From assembly GCA_004001285.1 (NCBI GenBank), contig AP018698.1, forward strand, positions 62,001 to 126,000: DNA of 64,000 nt, given 5' to 3'. A program made the translations under genes and the position numbers. The notes under the pieces are model-generated. The model did not search any database. It was given only the letters and a program-made list of their open reading frames with translations, and was not told the origin of the DNA. This stretch comes from Arthrobacter sp. MN05-02 (GTDB lineage Bacteria; Actinomycetota; Actinomycetes; Actinomycetales; Micrococcaceae). Positions 25,148-34,150 of this stretch are shown here, piece by piece. The stretch's first letter is position 1, and the number at the start of each line of letters is the position of its first letter.

Positions 25148-28100
25148 TTATAGGGAGCGACCGTTGTCCTTCTTCGCCTGGTCTGCTCGACGGCTTGCTG
25201 CTGCTGCGTCGTTCTTTGACGATGCCGCTTCGCGCGCCTGACGCGTGGTGGCAGTGGCTTTCCGACTCTCGATGAGCTCGGCCTGCCGCTGGTTGAATCC
25301 TCTACCAGGATTGCTACGAGGTGCAGCAGTGCTGTTCTTCTCACTCACGGTTGTCTCCTTTTGACCCTGGTCCTTCACATCCGTCGCCGGTTCGCCTGCA
25401 GCCGCTGCTGCCTGTGCGCGGTGCCTGGCGAGCACACGGGCGACGGCGGCCGACATATCGTCGCCCTGCTGCGGTGCCGGTTCGGCTTGTACTGCGTCAA
25501 CGATGCGTGCCTCGCGCTGCTGCGGTGCCGGCAGGGGGTCACTGGCGGCGGCGCGTTCTGCGCGCATCCGGTCGATGACGCGGCGGGCGGCGGCCTGCTC
25601 GGTCGCCATGCGGTCGACGATGGCGGCCTCGTCCGTCCCCTGCTGGATCTGCTCAGTCGTCCGCGGGGCAACGGTCGTGAGTTCGCTGTGCTTGTGCAGG
25701 GCTGTGGCGCGTTGAATGAGGCGCTGCGCGGTCGGGTCGTCCCGGTACTGCTTGGGGATCAGCGCGGTCTCGTGGGTACCGATGTTGTACCGGTTCCGGT
25801 ACGCCTCGGTTTCGGCCGCGATGCGGTGCCACTCGGCGGCCTTCGTGTCCTTCCCGGGCACGGGCCCGAGCGCGTTCGTCCACGTCGGCTTCTCTTCCGC
25901 GAGCTGCGCGCCCCGGACGAGGACCCTGTGCCCGAGGTGCGTCCTGAAACGGTCAAGTTCGGTCCGGTAGGACGCCGGCACCAGCTCGTCGCGTAGGAGC
26001 ACGGACGGCGCGAGGTCATCGCTGACCGTCGTGGTGGCCGCTGGTCGCGTGCCCGTGTTGCTGGTCGGGCTGGCCTGTGGCAGTGCGACGGAGCGGAGTT
26101 GCTGCTCGTTCCGGATGGCGTCGGCGATGGTGAGCTGGTGGGCGGTGCGGGGATCCTCCCCGCGTGCGGTGCGCTCGATTGCGGCCTGTGTCGGAGAGAG
26201 GTTCTGGCGGCGTTCCAGCTCGACCGTCATCGCCTGCACAGTCCACTGTGCCTTCCTCGTCGAGGCGTCGACGGGCTGGGTCGGGTCGATGGCCTGCACC
26301 CTCTGCAAGGCGTCGGTGCGGGCGTCGGTGAGCTTGTCGGTGCGCATGAGCGCGAAGGGACGTGCCGCCCATTCCCTGTCGAGCGCGGTGTCCATCGGTA
26401 CTTCTCCGGGTGAGCGGCGCGGCAGCTCGTTTCCTGCTGCGTGCTTCGTGGCCTGGTCTGCGAGGCGGGCCAGGTGGTCGTCGGACACTGCGCCGAGGGG
26501 ACGCTGGTCGGAGTTGGCGAGGAGGTTGTGCGCGGCGTCGATGCGTTGCTCGAGCCGGTACGCGAGGACGGCTGCCGGGTCCTGAGCACTGTCGAACTCG
26601 CGCAGGTGCCCGGTGTCGGCGTGCTGTCCGCGCCCGGTGCTGTCGAGGCTGACGCCGGCGGCCTGGGCGAGGAGTGCTGCGGGGTCAAGTCCCTGGGCCT
26701 CTGCTGCGCGCAGGTGGGTTGCGACTGCTCCCCATGCTTCGTGCGAGGTGAACTGAGCGGCGGTCCGCGGCCCGAACACGAAAGCTGCGATGGTCCTGGT
26801 CTTGGCTTCCCATGCGGCGTTCTCGACCTCGTTGTAGACGCCGGCGAGGGTGGCGACGTCGCCTGTACGGATAGCCTCTAGCCGTACTGCTTCGTGAGCG
26901 GACAAAGTGCGGTCGTAGTTTGCGGTGATCGTGGACAGAACGCTGTCGCGGGTCACGGCCTGGTCGTTGTCGTCGCCGAGTGCAACGTAGAGCCGGTTCG
27001 TCTCGCGTCCTCGGGTAGCAGCGACGTAGGCACCGGCCCGGTCGGTTTGCTCGTCCAGAATCGCGTGCGCGGTGTCCACGGTCGCGCCCTGCGCGCGGTG
27101 CACGGTCGCGGCGTAGCCGAGCTGTCCGTGCTCGTGGAGGTAGTCGGCGTCGACGGTGATCCGTCCGCGGTGGCCTGCGTGCCGGAGGGTGATGCGCTGA
27201 CTCTCCTCACCTGCAGCTGCATCAGTAGTCGTGCTGGTGGAGCGGTCCGCGGTGACCTTCTCGACGATCCAGACGTCGTTGTTCTTCACGAAGTCCTTGC
27301 CCTGGTTGAGCTGCAGGGTGCGGTCGTTCTTGCGGGTGACGACGGTGTCGCCGGCGTAGGCGCGGAGTCCATCGCGGAGGACGACGGACGGTGTTGCCTC
27401 GGTGATTGGGCCGGTGCCGTCTACCAGGTCGCCGGTGGCGATGCGGGCGGCCTGTGCGCGGGCGTTGAGGTCGGTGACGGTGGCGTTGTCGGTGGCGATG
27501 AGCAGCGAGGTCTTGGCGGCCTGGGTGTCGGCCATCCACGCTGCGAGGGCGTCCTGCGTCATGGCCTGAAGGGTGCCCGCGGTGACGCGCTTGTTCTCGA
27601 GGTACCAGTGGAACGGGGTGTCAACACCGGCGGCGGGCGGCTCACGAAGTGCCAGGGATGCCCTTGACTCGCCTTCCGTGCGGAAGCGGTGGACCTCCTC
27701 GAGGCGGACCGCTCCGACTTCGTTGCCCAGCAGGCGCAGCGCGCCGCCGGAGCCGATGGCGCCGAGCTGGCGGTCATCTCCGATGGCCCTGACCACCGCG
27801 CCGTTGCGGGCGGCGACGGCGACGACGTCGGCGAGCTTCGGAGTGGTGACCATGCCGGCTTCGTCGACGATGATCACGTCCCCGGCTCGGAGCATGAAGG
27901 CCGGATTGATGAAGTTCGAGTGTGCGCCGTTGTCCTGCTGGTGCTGCTGCTGGTTTCGGTGGGTGGCCAGGAACGCGTCGATGGTCGTGGCGTCGGCTCC
28001 GAGGTCCCCGCTCATGACGGCCGCCGCAGCGGCGGTGGGGGCGAGTCCGATGACCCGTCCTCCGGCATCGCGGATGGCGTCGGCGGCAAGGGAGAGGCTG

Positions 28101-29929
28101 GTGGTCTTGCCGGTTCCTGCCGGTCCGATGCCGAGGGTGAGCAGCTTCTCGTCGGTGGCGAACGCGCGCGCGAGGTCGATTTGTCCCTGGGACAGGGACG
28201 GCTTGCCGCTCTCGGCCGCGGCTTCGGTGTACTTCGCCAGCACTTTCTCGAAGCGCTCCCTGGACACCGCCGGGATGACGGTCTTCTGTCCGGCGGCGAG
28301 GATCCTGTGCTCGGCGTTCAGCACCTCGTGGGAGGTGAACAGGGCGCTGTCGGCTCGGCTGAACTGGCTCGATCCGTCGGCCCGCTGGAACTCGCGCAGG
28401 CTTGGGGTGATGGCAACAGGCGTGACCTGGAGACTGCAGGTGCCGGTGACGGAACGGGTGACCTTATCCACGGTCTCGTCGGTCACGGTCTGCCCAGGGA
28501 AAGCCTCTTTGAGGTGTCGGCGGGTCTGGGCAATAACGTGATTCCGGCCCCATGAAGCGCGCTTGGCTGACAGTTCGTGGACGATCTGGCGGGCGTGCTC
28601 GTGCATGTTGAGGTCGGCGATGCTGGGGCCGGTGGCAGCACCCCTACCTGCTGTGATGCTGGCGCTACGGACGTGCTCGAGGAGGGCAGGTCCGACTGAC
28701 ATCCCCATCTCGGAGCTGTAGTCCTTCTGCCATTCGTCGACCAGCTCGGAGAGCCGGCGGGCACTCTTCTTCTCCGGTCGGGTCTCCAATGTGGCCTGCT
28801 GCGCCAGGGCGATCTTCTGCTTATCGCTGGGCGCATACCCGTGCTTGTCGGTGAACTCGCCTTCGAGCCGGTTGATCGCTCCGGCGATGTTGGTGCGCCT
28901 TGAGGAGGCCCGGTGGATGCTGTCGAGGTCGATGCCGGCGACCTCGTAGACGGGCTCACCGCCACCGGTTGTCCGGGCGACGGTGCTGACGCCAAGGGAT
29001 GCGCAGACCTTCTCGATGACCTTCGCGTTGTATGTCTCGGATGCGGCGACGCCCATCTTGTAGAGGGTGCGCCCGTCGACGGACGACCATTTCCCGTCGC
29101 TGCCCATTACCTTGTTCGCAATGACGACGTGGTCGTGCAGCTGGGGGTCCCCGGCGCGGGAATCGTAGTGCCGGAACTGGGTAGCGACCACGCCACCGTC
29201 GACGTCGATCTGACGGACACCGTTCTTTCCGCGGCGGGTGTAGAGGGCATTTTTCTCGAGGAAGGTGATTGTCTCTTTGATCGCTTCGTTGTGTGCAGCC
29301 TCGACTGCTTTCCGTGCTTCATCTCCGCCGAGCGCCCACAGGAGGGAGACCGATTTGGCGGGCGAGAACACCAGGTCATACCCTGCGACGGTCTGCTTCG
29401 ACGGCGTCGTTTGCGCGGTGACGTAGCGGGCGAGTTCTTCGTTGCTGCGGGCGTTCCGGCCGTGAGACTCCCGGAACAACTCGCCGCCGACGCGGAACCG
29501 GATCTCGTGCATAACCTCTGTCGGCAGCGCCTTCTCGGCGTTCTCAGGGCCGCTCCAGGCGGCACCGCTGGTGCGCCGGAACCGGGCCACTTCATCGTCG
29601 ATCCGGCGGGTCATTTCTGTATTGGCGGCTCCGTACTGGTGGTACTTCTGACCCAGCTTGATCTGCTCAGCCGTACCGCCGGCGGCAAGGATGCTCGCCG
29701 CCTCCGGGTGCAGGCCCTCACCGAACAGTGCTTTCATCTGCGCTTCGGTGACCTCACCGGAGACCCCCAGCAGCTGCTCCGAGTGCCCGACCCACTGGCC
29801 TGGAGGCATGCCGTCGACGGTGTAATAGTCCCCCAGCTCCCGGTCGCCTGCGCGCAGCTCGTCGCCGCTGGCTACCTCGGAGGTGTAGTAGGCGTAGCCG
29901 TCCCCAGCACTGAGCTTATGGACGGTCAT
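25148..29929 (-). CDS. MobF-family conjugative relaxase/helicase
   Basis: A 1593-residue TrwC/TraI-type relaxase. The start MTVHKLSAGDGYAYYTSEVA matches the MobF N-terminus, where the catalytic Tyr pair lies (YY at 14-15, another at 35-36). Residues upstream of it in the frame are not family-like. The metal-binding region holds FRHYDSR (His254) and LHDHVVIAN (His265, His267). The helicase part has Walker A GPAGTGKTTS, VIIVDEAGM (Walker B) and a UvrD-like C-terminal lobe (YAATVHRAQGATVDTAH, YVAATRGRETN). The tail is Ala/Arg/Gln-rich and probably disordered. It nicks oriT and leads the strand in transfer. No coupling protein or secretion genes are in this window. Confidence 0.93.
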   Translation of the reverse strand: MTVHKLSAGDGYAYYTSEVASGDELRAGDRELGDYYTVDGMPPGQWVGHSEQLLGVSGEVTEAQMKALFGEGLHPEAASILAAGGTAEQIKLGQKYHQYGAANTEMTRRIDDEVARFRRTSGAAWSGPENAEKALPTEVMHEIRFRVGGELFRESHGRNARSNEELARYVTAQTTPSKQTVAGYDLVFSPAKSVSLLWALGGDEARKAVEAAHNEAIKETITFLEKNALYTRRGKNGVRQIDVDGGVVATQFRHYDSRAGDPQLHDHVVIANKVMGSDGKWSSVDGRTLYKMGVAASETYNAKVIEKVCASLGVSTVARTTGGGEPVYEVAGIDLDSIHRASSRRTNIAGAINRLEGEFTDKHGYAPSDKQKIALAQQATLETRPEKKSARRLSELVDEWQKDYSSEMGMSVGPALLEHVRSASITAGRGAATGPSIADLNMHEHARQIVHELSAKRASWGRNHVIAQTRRHLKEAFPGQTVTDETVDKVTRSVTGTCSLQVTPVAITPSLREFQRADGSSQFSRADSALFTSHEVLNAEHRILAAGQKTVIPAVSRERFEKVLAKYTEAAAESGKPSLSQGQIDLARAFATDEKLLTLGIGPAGTGKTTSLSLAADAIRDAGGRVIGLAPTAAAAAVMSGDLGADATTIDAFLATHRNQQQHQQDNGAHSNFINPAFMLRAGDVIIVDEAGMVTTPKLADVVAVAARNGAVVRAIGDDRQLGAIGSGGALRLLGNEVGAVRLEEVHRFRTEGESRASLALREPPAAGVDTPFHWYLENKRVTAGTLQAMTQDALAAWMADTQAAKTSLLIATDNATVTDLNARAQAARIATGDLVDGTGPITEATPSVVLRDGLRAYAGDTVVTRKNDRTLQLNQGKDFVKNNDVWIVEKVTADRSTSTTTDAAAGEESQRITLRHAGHRGRITVDADYLHEHGQLGYAATVHRAQGATVDTAHAILDEQTDRAGAYVAATRGRETNRLYVALGDDNDQAVTRDSVLSTITANYDRTLSAHEAVRLEAIRTGDVATLAGVYNEVENAAWEAKTRTIAAFVFGPRTAAQFTSHEAWGAVATHLRAAEAQGLDPAALLAQAAGVSLDSTGRGQHADTGHLREFDSAQDPAAVLAYRLEQRIDAAHNLLANSDQRPLGAVSDDHLARLADQATKHAAGNELPRRSPGEVPMDTALDREWAARPFALMRTDKLTDARTDALQRVQAIDPTQPVDASTRKAQWTVQAMTVELERRQNLSPTQAAIERTARGEDPRTAHQLTIADAIRNEQQLRSVALPQASPTSNTGTRPAATTTVSDDLAPSVLLRDELVPASYRTELDRFRTHLGHRVLVRGAQLAEEKPTWTNALGPVPGKDTKAAEWHRIAAETEAYRNRYNIGTHETALIPKQYRDDPTAQRLIQRATALHKHSELTTVAPRTTEQIQQGTDEAAIVDRMATEQAAARRVIDRMRAERAAASDPLPAPQQREARIVDAVQAEPAPQQGDDMSAAVARVLARHRAQAAAAAGEPATDVKDQGQKETTVSEKNSTAAPRSNPGRGFNQRQAELIESRKATATTRQAREAASSKNDAAAASRRADQAKKDNGRSL

Positions 29930-30147
29930 CACGGGCCCATTCTCGCGCAGAATTGGCGTACGGTCGACCTCACTCATTGGGATGCAAGAGGTGTGACAGA
30001 TTGTGCTGGTTGGAGGGGTGTGAAATCGCTGGGTGACGACGGAGGAGGAAACGCGATGGGAGCACCGTGGAGACCAGTACGATTGGTCCATCGAATTCTC
30101 GATGCGGTTGTGCACATGAGAATGGGCGGTGAGTAACACGGTTTTCG

Positions 30148-30262
30148 TTATCCACGGGTCGTTCGATTGTGTGGAACCGCTGACGGACGTTATCCACCAG
30201 GTGGGCAGCGCAGAGACGCAACGGTTATCTCGGAGCTATCCACGTGTGGGCAACGTCCGTCA
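30148..30262. other. candidate oriT or origin: inverted repeats and DnaA-box-like sites
   Basis: In the region 5' of the relaxase gene, TGACGGACGTT (30181-30191) and its exact complement (30252-30262) flank 60 bp. Within and beside it, TTATCCAC occurs at 30148-30155 and 30190-30197, and CTATCCAC at 30236-30243, spaced 42 and 46 bp. TTATCCAC is one base short of the DnaA box TTATCCACA. Position next to a MobF gene favours oriT; the boxes could instead mark a replication origin. No nic site was identified. Confidence 0.45.
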
Positions 30263-30486
30263 CATCCAGCCCGAGTGCCAGCAAGGTCCGCATCGGCAGC
30301 CCGTGGGCGCCGGCGGTGACGTCGGGCATGGTCGAGGATCGGTCGGTGGTCGGTTGGGTTCGCCCCCTGGTCGGTGGGCGCTGACCGTTAGGTTTGGCAG
30401 GGAAAGTGCGTCGGATCGCAAATCGCGGCCGGGACAGCATCAGGTACAGGTTTTGAACGCAGGATGAGTGAAGGGGACGAGTCATC

Positions 30487-30915
30487 ATGGCAGCACCGAG
30501 GAAGTCAGCGCACCAGGTCGCGGCACGGGAAAAGGCGCGGGCGAAAGCCCAGGAACTGACCGAGCGGCACGAGCGGTTGATCGACCTGGCGGCGGAGTTC
30601 TTCGAGCAGGAGCAGCAGGCCGAGCAGATCCGCGCCGAGGCGCGGGAGCGGGCCGATGCGATCCTGGCGAAAGCCGAGCAGGACGCCGAGGCGGCCGCGA
30701 AGGAAGCCGGCGCGAAGGTGCAGCAGATGCTCGACACCGGCGAGAGCAGGGCGGCGGTAGCGGCCCGGCTCGGGCTCAGTACCGCCGAGATGAAGCGGGT
30801 ATTGGACGGTGCCGGCACCAGTTCATCGTCCGGCGAGGCGCGGACCGAGCCGACGCTGGCGGAGACAGCGGACGACGTCGCGGAGCAGGTTGCCGCCGAA
30901 ACGAAGGCCGCCTGA
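30487..30915 (+). CDS. small coiled-coil protein divergent from the relaxase gene
   Basis: A 142-residue, very Ala/Glu/Arg-rich protein. Residues 8-90 form an uninterrupted amphipathic helix (KARAKAQELTERHERLI, EQIRAEARERADAILAKAE). A short HTH-like segment follows (SRAAVAARLGLSTAEMKRVL), then an acidic tail. It has no named family that I recognise. Divergent from the relaxase across the candidate oriT, it is a plausible relaxosome accessory or DNA-binding protein. An overlapping Arg/Gly-rich frame on the same strand is its shadow. Confidence 0.7.
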   Translation: MAAPRKSAHQVAAREKARAKAQELTERHERLIDLAAEFFEQEQQAEQIRAEARERADAILAKAEQDAEAAAKEAGAKVQQMLDTGESRAAVAARLGLSTAEMKRVLDGAGTSSSSGEARTEPTLAETADDVAEQVAAETKAA

Positions 30916-30945
30916 CGGGTGACGCTTTAGCAGGCAGCACGATGT

Positions 30946-30973
30946 GAGGGGACAGGCTGCCGTCTGTCCCCTC
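30946..30973 (+). terminator. terminator after the small coiled-coil gene
   Basis: Perfect 10-bp arms GAGGGGACAG and CTGTCCCCTC around an 8-nt loop, followed by TTCTGTT. It lies 31 bp after the stop codon. Confidence 0.8.
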
Positions 30974-31215
30974 TTCTGTTGGCAACGCAGCTGCGTGGCT
31001 CTTGCACCTGGTCGTGTCGGTGTGCAGCGCGGCCGGTGCGTGCGTACCTGGTGCGCGGCACCGGAACCGGAGTGAGCGTGAGTGCGAGGACGGCGGTTCG
31101 TCGCCGGCGACCACAGCTCGAGGTTCCCGTAGCGGCGGCGAACCGCCCCGCCCACCAGCGGCGAGCCGACCAGCTCCCCTCCCTTGCACTGCGTTGTTCG
31201 GCCCGGGAAGGGGCT
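30974..31215. other. intergenic stretch without recognisable gene
   Basis: GC-rich sequence between two convergent terminators. Overlapping frames on both strands have no family pattern and no ribosome-binding site. I see nothing functional in it. Confidence 0.4.
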
Positions 31216-31247
31216 GGTGGTGCAGGGCTATTGCTCCCTGCACCACC
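31216..31247 (-). terminator. terminator after the ParB-like gene
   Basis: Perfect 12-bp arms GGTGGTGCAGGG and CCCTGCACCACC with an 8-nt loop, just past the minus-strand stop at 31258. Confidence 0.8.
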
Positions 31248-31257
31248 GGTGCCCGTG

Positions 31258-32745
31258 CTACTCGGCGGCGTACTCTTCCGCGATCATCTCCTCTTCGTCG
31301 GCGTGGACTTCCTCGAACGTCTCGCCGCGCTCGGTGTCCTCGGTGCCCTTCGTGTCTTCGATATCCTCGCCGGGTTCGGTGGTCTGGTTCGCGCTGTCGA
31401 GGATGATCTGCTCGACCTCGCTCGGCGTGTACCCCCACGTGACCAACTGGGTGAGGTAGGTCAGGTGGCTTGCGCTCGGTGAGCGCCACGAGTCCTTGGT
31501 GATCGTCTTCTCAAATCCAGCGCAGACCAGCGCGATCAGGGGCACCTCGGGGCGGGTGGTGGTCTTCGCGACGTGGTCGCGGAGCGGGTTCCATCCCCAC
31601 GATTCCTTGCCCTCGATCTTCGCTCCGGCCATGTCAGCAGCCACGGCTGACTCGTAGCCGCTGGCGACCTGAGAGTGGTGGGTCAGGGCGTGGACGGTGA
31701 AGTACTGCCAGCCCTTCGGTGCCTGCTTCTTCGCCAGCAGGGACCGAACGAAATCGCGCCGGACGACCGTCGCCGATTCCATGGCCTTGTTGTTGGCGAT
31801 CAGAGTCTTTCGCTCGGCCTTCTGCTCATCGTTCATTGGTCCCTTCGGGGCCGCTGTGCTCGTGGCGTGCCGGAGCGTGAAACCCAGTTCCTTCCATCCG
31901 GTGACGACCGGGATGGTGCTGTACTCGCCGTGGTAGTTGTTGGCGATGCAGAAGGCGTTCGCGTCCTCGTCCGTGGCTCGCTCTCCGTCGGCTCGAAGCA
32001 GACCGGTGACGACCACGTTCTCGTCCGTCGGGTAGTAGCCGTAGCTCACATCTTTAACGACGACGGTCCCGGCGGCTTCCAGTTCGGCCACCAGTGCGGC
32101 GCGGGCTTCCTCGCGTGCGCGCTTGTCGCGCATCTGCTGGGCGACGTGCGCGAGCATGTCCGGCTCGTCCGCGATGACCGATTCCAGTTCCTCGGTGGCG
32201 TCCTCGTCGCCCTCGAACTCAGCCAGCACGAGAGCTTCCTCGATGGTGCGGCCCTTGGACAATGCGGCCTCACCTGCGGCGCTCTTCTTGGCCTTCAACG
32301 CTCCCTCAACGGTGGTTTTGGCGCGTCCGGTCTTCTTCGCGATCTGCGCCGCGCTCACGCCGAGCAGGGACAGCTGGTGGAAAGCGTCGGCTTCGTCCGC
32401 GTCGGTCAACGCGGACCGTTGAACGTTTTCCACGACCTGCGTGGTGATCCGCTCGGCTTCCTCGGGGCCAGCGACGACCATGACCGGGATCAGGGGTGTC
32501 TCGGCTTCGACCGCGCCGCAGGTGCGGCGCTGTCCCATCAGGACATGCACGGTGGTGGTTTCGTCGCCGTTGTCCCGGCGGTGCGCGATCACGGGTTCGA
32601 TCACGCCGTGCTCCTTGATGCTCGCGACGAACTGGGGCGTCAGGGCGGCGTCCTTGCGCACGTTCACGTCGACGGTGAGCGTGCGCGGGTCGATCATTTC
32701 CAGCGTCGGGGCGGAGGTCGGCTGAGTAGTCAGCTGAGCGTTCAT
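31258..32745 (-). CDS. ParB/RepB/Spo0J-family nuclease-domain protein
   Basis: A 495-residue protein. Residues 15-110 form a ParB N-terminal domain (IDPRTLTVDVNVRKD, HGVIEPVIAHRR, VLMGQRRTCGAVEA, VVENVQRSALTDADEADAF). The HTH segment follows (LGVSAAQIAKKTGRAKTTVE). The C-terminal 300 residues are a separate region seen in actinobacterial plasmid ParB-like proteins, ending in an acidic tail. Here the usual G-E-R-R becomes G-Q-R-R. It may act in plasmid partition or as a CTP-binding DNA-binding protein. No ParA is adjacent. Translation is preceded by the first copy of the repeated leader, with AAGGAGC 8 nt before the ATG. Confidence 0.88.
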   Translation of the reverse strand: MNAQLTTQPTSAPTLEMIDPRTLTVDVNVRKDAALTPQFVASIKEHGVIEPVIAHRRDNGDETTTVHVLMGQRRTCGAVEAETPLIPVMVVAGPEEAERITTQVVENVQRSALTDADEADAFHQLSLLGVSAAQIAKKTGRAKTTVEGALKAKKSAAGEAALSKGRTIEEALVLAEFEGDEDATEELESVIADEPDMLAHVAQQMRDKRAREEARAALVAELEAAGTVVVKDVSYGYYPTDENVVVTGLLRADGERATDEDANAFCIANNYHGEYSTIPVVTGWKELGFTLRHATSTAAPKGPMNDEQKAERKTLIANNKAMESATVVRRDFVRSLLAKKQAPKGWQYFTVHALTHHSQVASGYESAVAADMAGAKIEGKESWGWNPLRDHVAKTTTRPEVPLIALVCAGFEKTITKDSWRSPSASHLTYLTQLVTWGYTPSEVEQIILDSANQTTEPGEDIEDTKGTEDTERGETFEEVHADEEEMIAEEYAAE

Positions 32746-33113
32746 GGGGTTGTGCTCCTTGGTTGCAGTGGTGAGGTCGGGGCCCTTGGTGACCAGCAGT
32801 GGACCCTTCCCCCCGTTGTTTTTGCCTGCTGGCGAGCTCGCTCGCTCGTCCCCGACGGAGCACCGTCAACCCGCAGGGCGGGGCCGGCTAGGAAACCTCG
32901 AAGGAAATAAGCGACGCAGGAGCGCCGCAGAGGTTTTTGGCCGGCTACGTCGCGTCAGCGATTGACGGTGTGGAGCGGGGGCGCATAATCCGCAGGACAG
33001 CAGCAAAAAACATATGGACGGGATGCGACGAAGGAGCAGCCTGGCCGAACAGGCCGGAGCGAAGCGAGAGGACCATTGCCCTGGTTGGAGCGCCAGCGAC
33101 AATCCTGGGAAGC
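32746..33113 (-). repeat. repeated ~370-bp 5' leader, copy A
   Basis: One of three similar leaders (others at 40391 and 43621), each ending directly at a start codon. Reading toward the gene it has a perfect 9-bp outer stem (32962-32970 with 32861-32869), an inner two-part stem (32930-32945 with 32883-32899), a GCGGG hairpin, and repeated loop sequence GCTCCTKCGTCGC. The 3' end is AAGGAGC plus ATG. Copies B and C have different bases in the same stems that still pair. It is probably a structured RNA leader; a DNA-level role is not excluded. Confidence 0.75.
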
Positions 33114-33187
33114 ACTAGAACCGCCGGGCACCCACAAGCGCCAGCACTATTCTTGTGGCTTCCGATGTTTCGGGCTTGAATCGTTCG

Positions 33188-33340
33188 ATGGTTCCCACGC
33201 GATTGAATACGAGCGCATTACCTGACACTTTCGTGCTGATCATTACTGGGATTGCCCTGGCGTCGATCGCCTTGATCGTGGTGTGGGCAGTGGTGATGGA
33301 CCGCGTGGATAAAGCAAAGGGTCCGCGATCGAAGAAGTAA
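33188..33340 (+). CDS. small single-pass membrane protein (tentative)
   Basis: A 50-residue frame with one strong hydrophobic helix (TFVLIITGIALASIALIVVW) and a charged tail ending GPRSKK. No Shine-Dalgarno site is obvious. The start could also be at 33155. The hydrophobic helix followed by a basic end is protein-like, but expression is uncertain. Confidence 0.35.
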   Translation: MVPTRLNTSALPDTFVLIITGIALASIALIVVWAVVMDRVDKAKGPRSKK

Positions 33341-33377
33341 GGCAGGACTAGATCGTGCACGCAGCTCCGATCTTCGG

Positions 33378-33563
33378 TCAGGCCTTATAGGCGTGGTCGG
33401 GGCAGTAGTAGCGGCCGGCGTCGACGGTGATCATCCGGTACAGCCAGCCCTCGGGTAGGGGGCGGCCCTCGTCGAGGAGTTTCGTGGTGGCGCGGCAGAT
33501 GCAGCACTGCGCCAGGGATGGGGTCCCCAGTGGCTGCGGCGTCCGTGGTGTCTTTGGTGTCAC
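33378..33563 (-). CDS. small zinc-ribbon-like protein
   Basis: A 61-residue protein with C-C-I-C near residue 20, then EGWLYRMITVDAGRYYCPDHA at the end. The C-x2-C ... GW ... CPxH layout is shared with the 90-residue protein at 41128-41400, so the two are likely distant paralogues with a zinc site. GTG start. Function is unknown. Confidence 0.55.
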   Translation of the reverse strand: MTPKTPRTPQPLGTPSLAQCCICRATTKLLDEGRPLPEGWLYRMITVDAGRYYCPDHAYKA

Positions 33564-33572
33564 TGTGGCGGG

Positions 33573-33800
33573 TTAGTCCTCGAAGAAGCGGCGTGCCTCG
33601 TCGGACGCTTCGGCGACGTCGACGGGCCCGAAGCCGCTCGTTCCGCTCGTCAACGTGCTGTCAGCCTCGAGCCGGTCCTCGAGGAGGTTCTCGAGCGTGG
33701 GCGCCTGCAGCTCGGGCAGGTGCAGCTGCAGGTTCTCTCTGAGGTCAGGGCTCAGAGCAACGGGCAGGTCGGGGTGCTCGATGTAGTCCACGGGTCCCAT
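33573..33800 (-). CDS. small acidic hypothetical protein
   Basis: A 75-residue acidic protein (ALSPDLRENLQLHLPELQAP, then ENLLEDRLEADS). AGGAAGAG sits at a good distance before the ATG. It has no recognised domain. It precedes the zinc-ribbon-like gene by 9 bp on the same strand, so the two may form a unit. Confidence 0.55.
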   Translation of the reverse strand: MGPVDYIEHPDLPVALSPDLRENLQLHLPELQAPTLENLLEDRLEADSTLTSGTSGFGPVDVAEASDEARRFFED

Positions 33801-34112
33801 GATCGTCTCTTCCTGGTTGATGAATTGGTGTCACTGTACGTGCCGGCCCTGTCACTTCACCTGCCAGTTCTCGGGGCGCTGTCCCCTGCTTGTCGCCTGG
33901 TGGTCCTGCGCGGTACGTGCAGCTCGGGGCTGGTCCTGGTGGTCGCGCCAGCGTGTATGGCGGCGGCCGGGGGAGATGTTCCTATAGACAAGCCTGCATT
34001 CAAAGCAACATGAGAACGCACCTCGAGGCTTCAGGGGACACCGACTTCTTCGCGCCACATAGATACACCTCGTTCATCAAGTGCAATCAACTATTGTTGC
34101 TCCCTTCTTGGG
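33801..34112. other. intergenic stretch between divergent units
   Basis: About 310 bp between the small acidic gene (minus) and the TetR gene (plus). It carries their promoters and the TetR palindrome at its right edge. Short frames here have no family support. Confidence 0.4.
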
Positions 34113-34134
34113 CTAGGTAGACTGGTCTACCTAG
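34113..34134. promoter_or_regulatory. TetR-type operator
   Basis: Perfect 10-bp inverted arms CTAGGTAGAC and GTCTACCTAG with a 2-bp centre, 17 bp before the TetR start codon. Position and perfect symmetry suggest autoregulation by the TetR protein. Confidence 0.8.
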
Positions 34135-34150
34135 TCCAAGAAAGGTCGCA

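Noticed and set aside
29930-30139. A 70-residue N-terminal extension of the relaxase
   Set aside because: MobF proteins begin at the M-T-V-H-K-L type motif. The extension has unrelated composition and covers the candidate oriT.
30468-30947. Arg/Gly-rich frame overlapping the small coiled-coil gene
   Set aside because: Its composition is the typical shifted-frame artefact of the Ala/Glu-rich gene beneath it.
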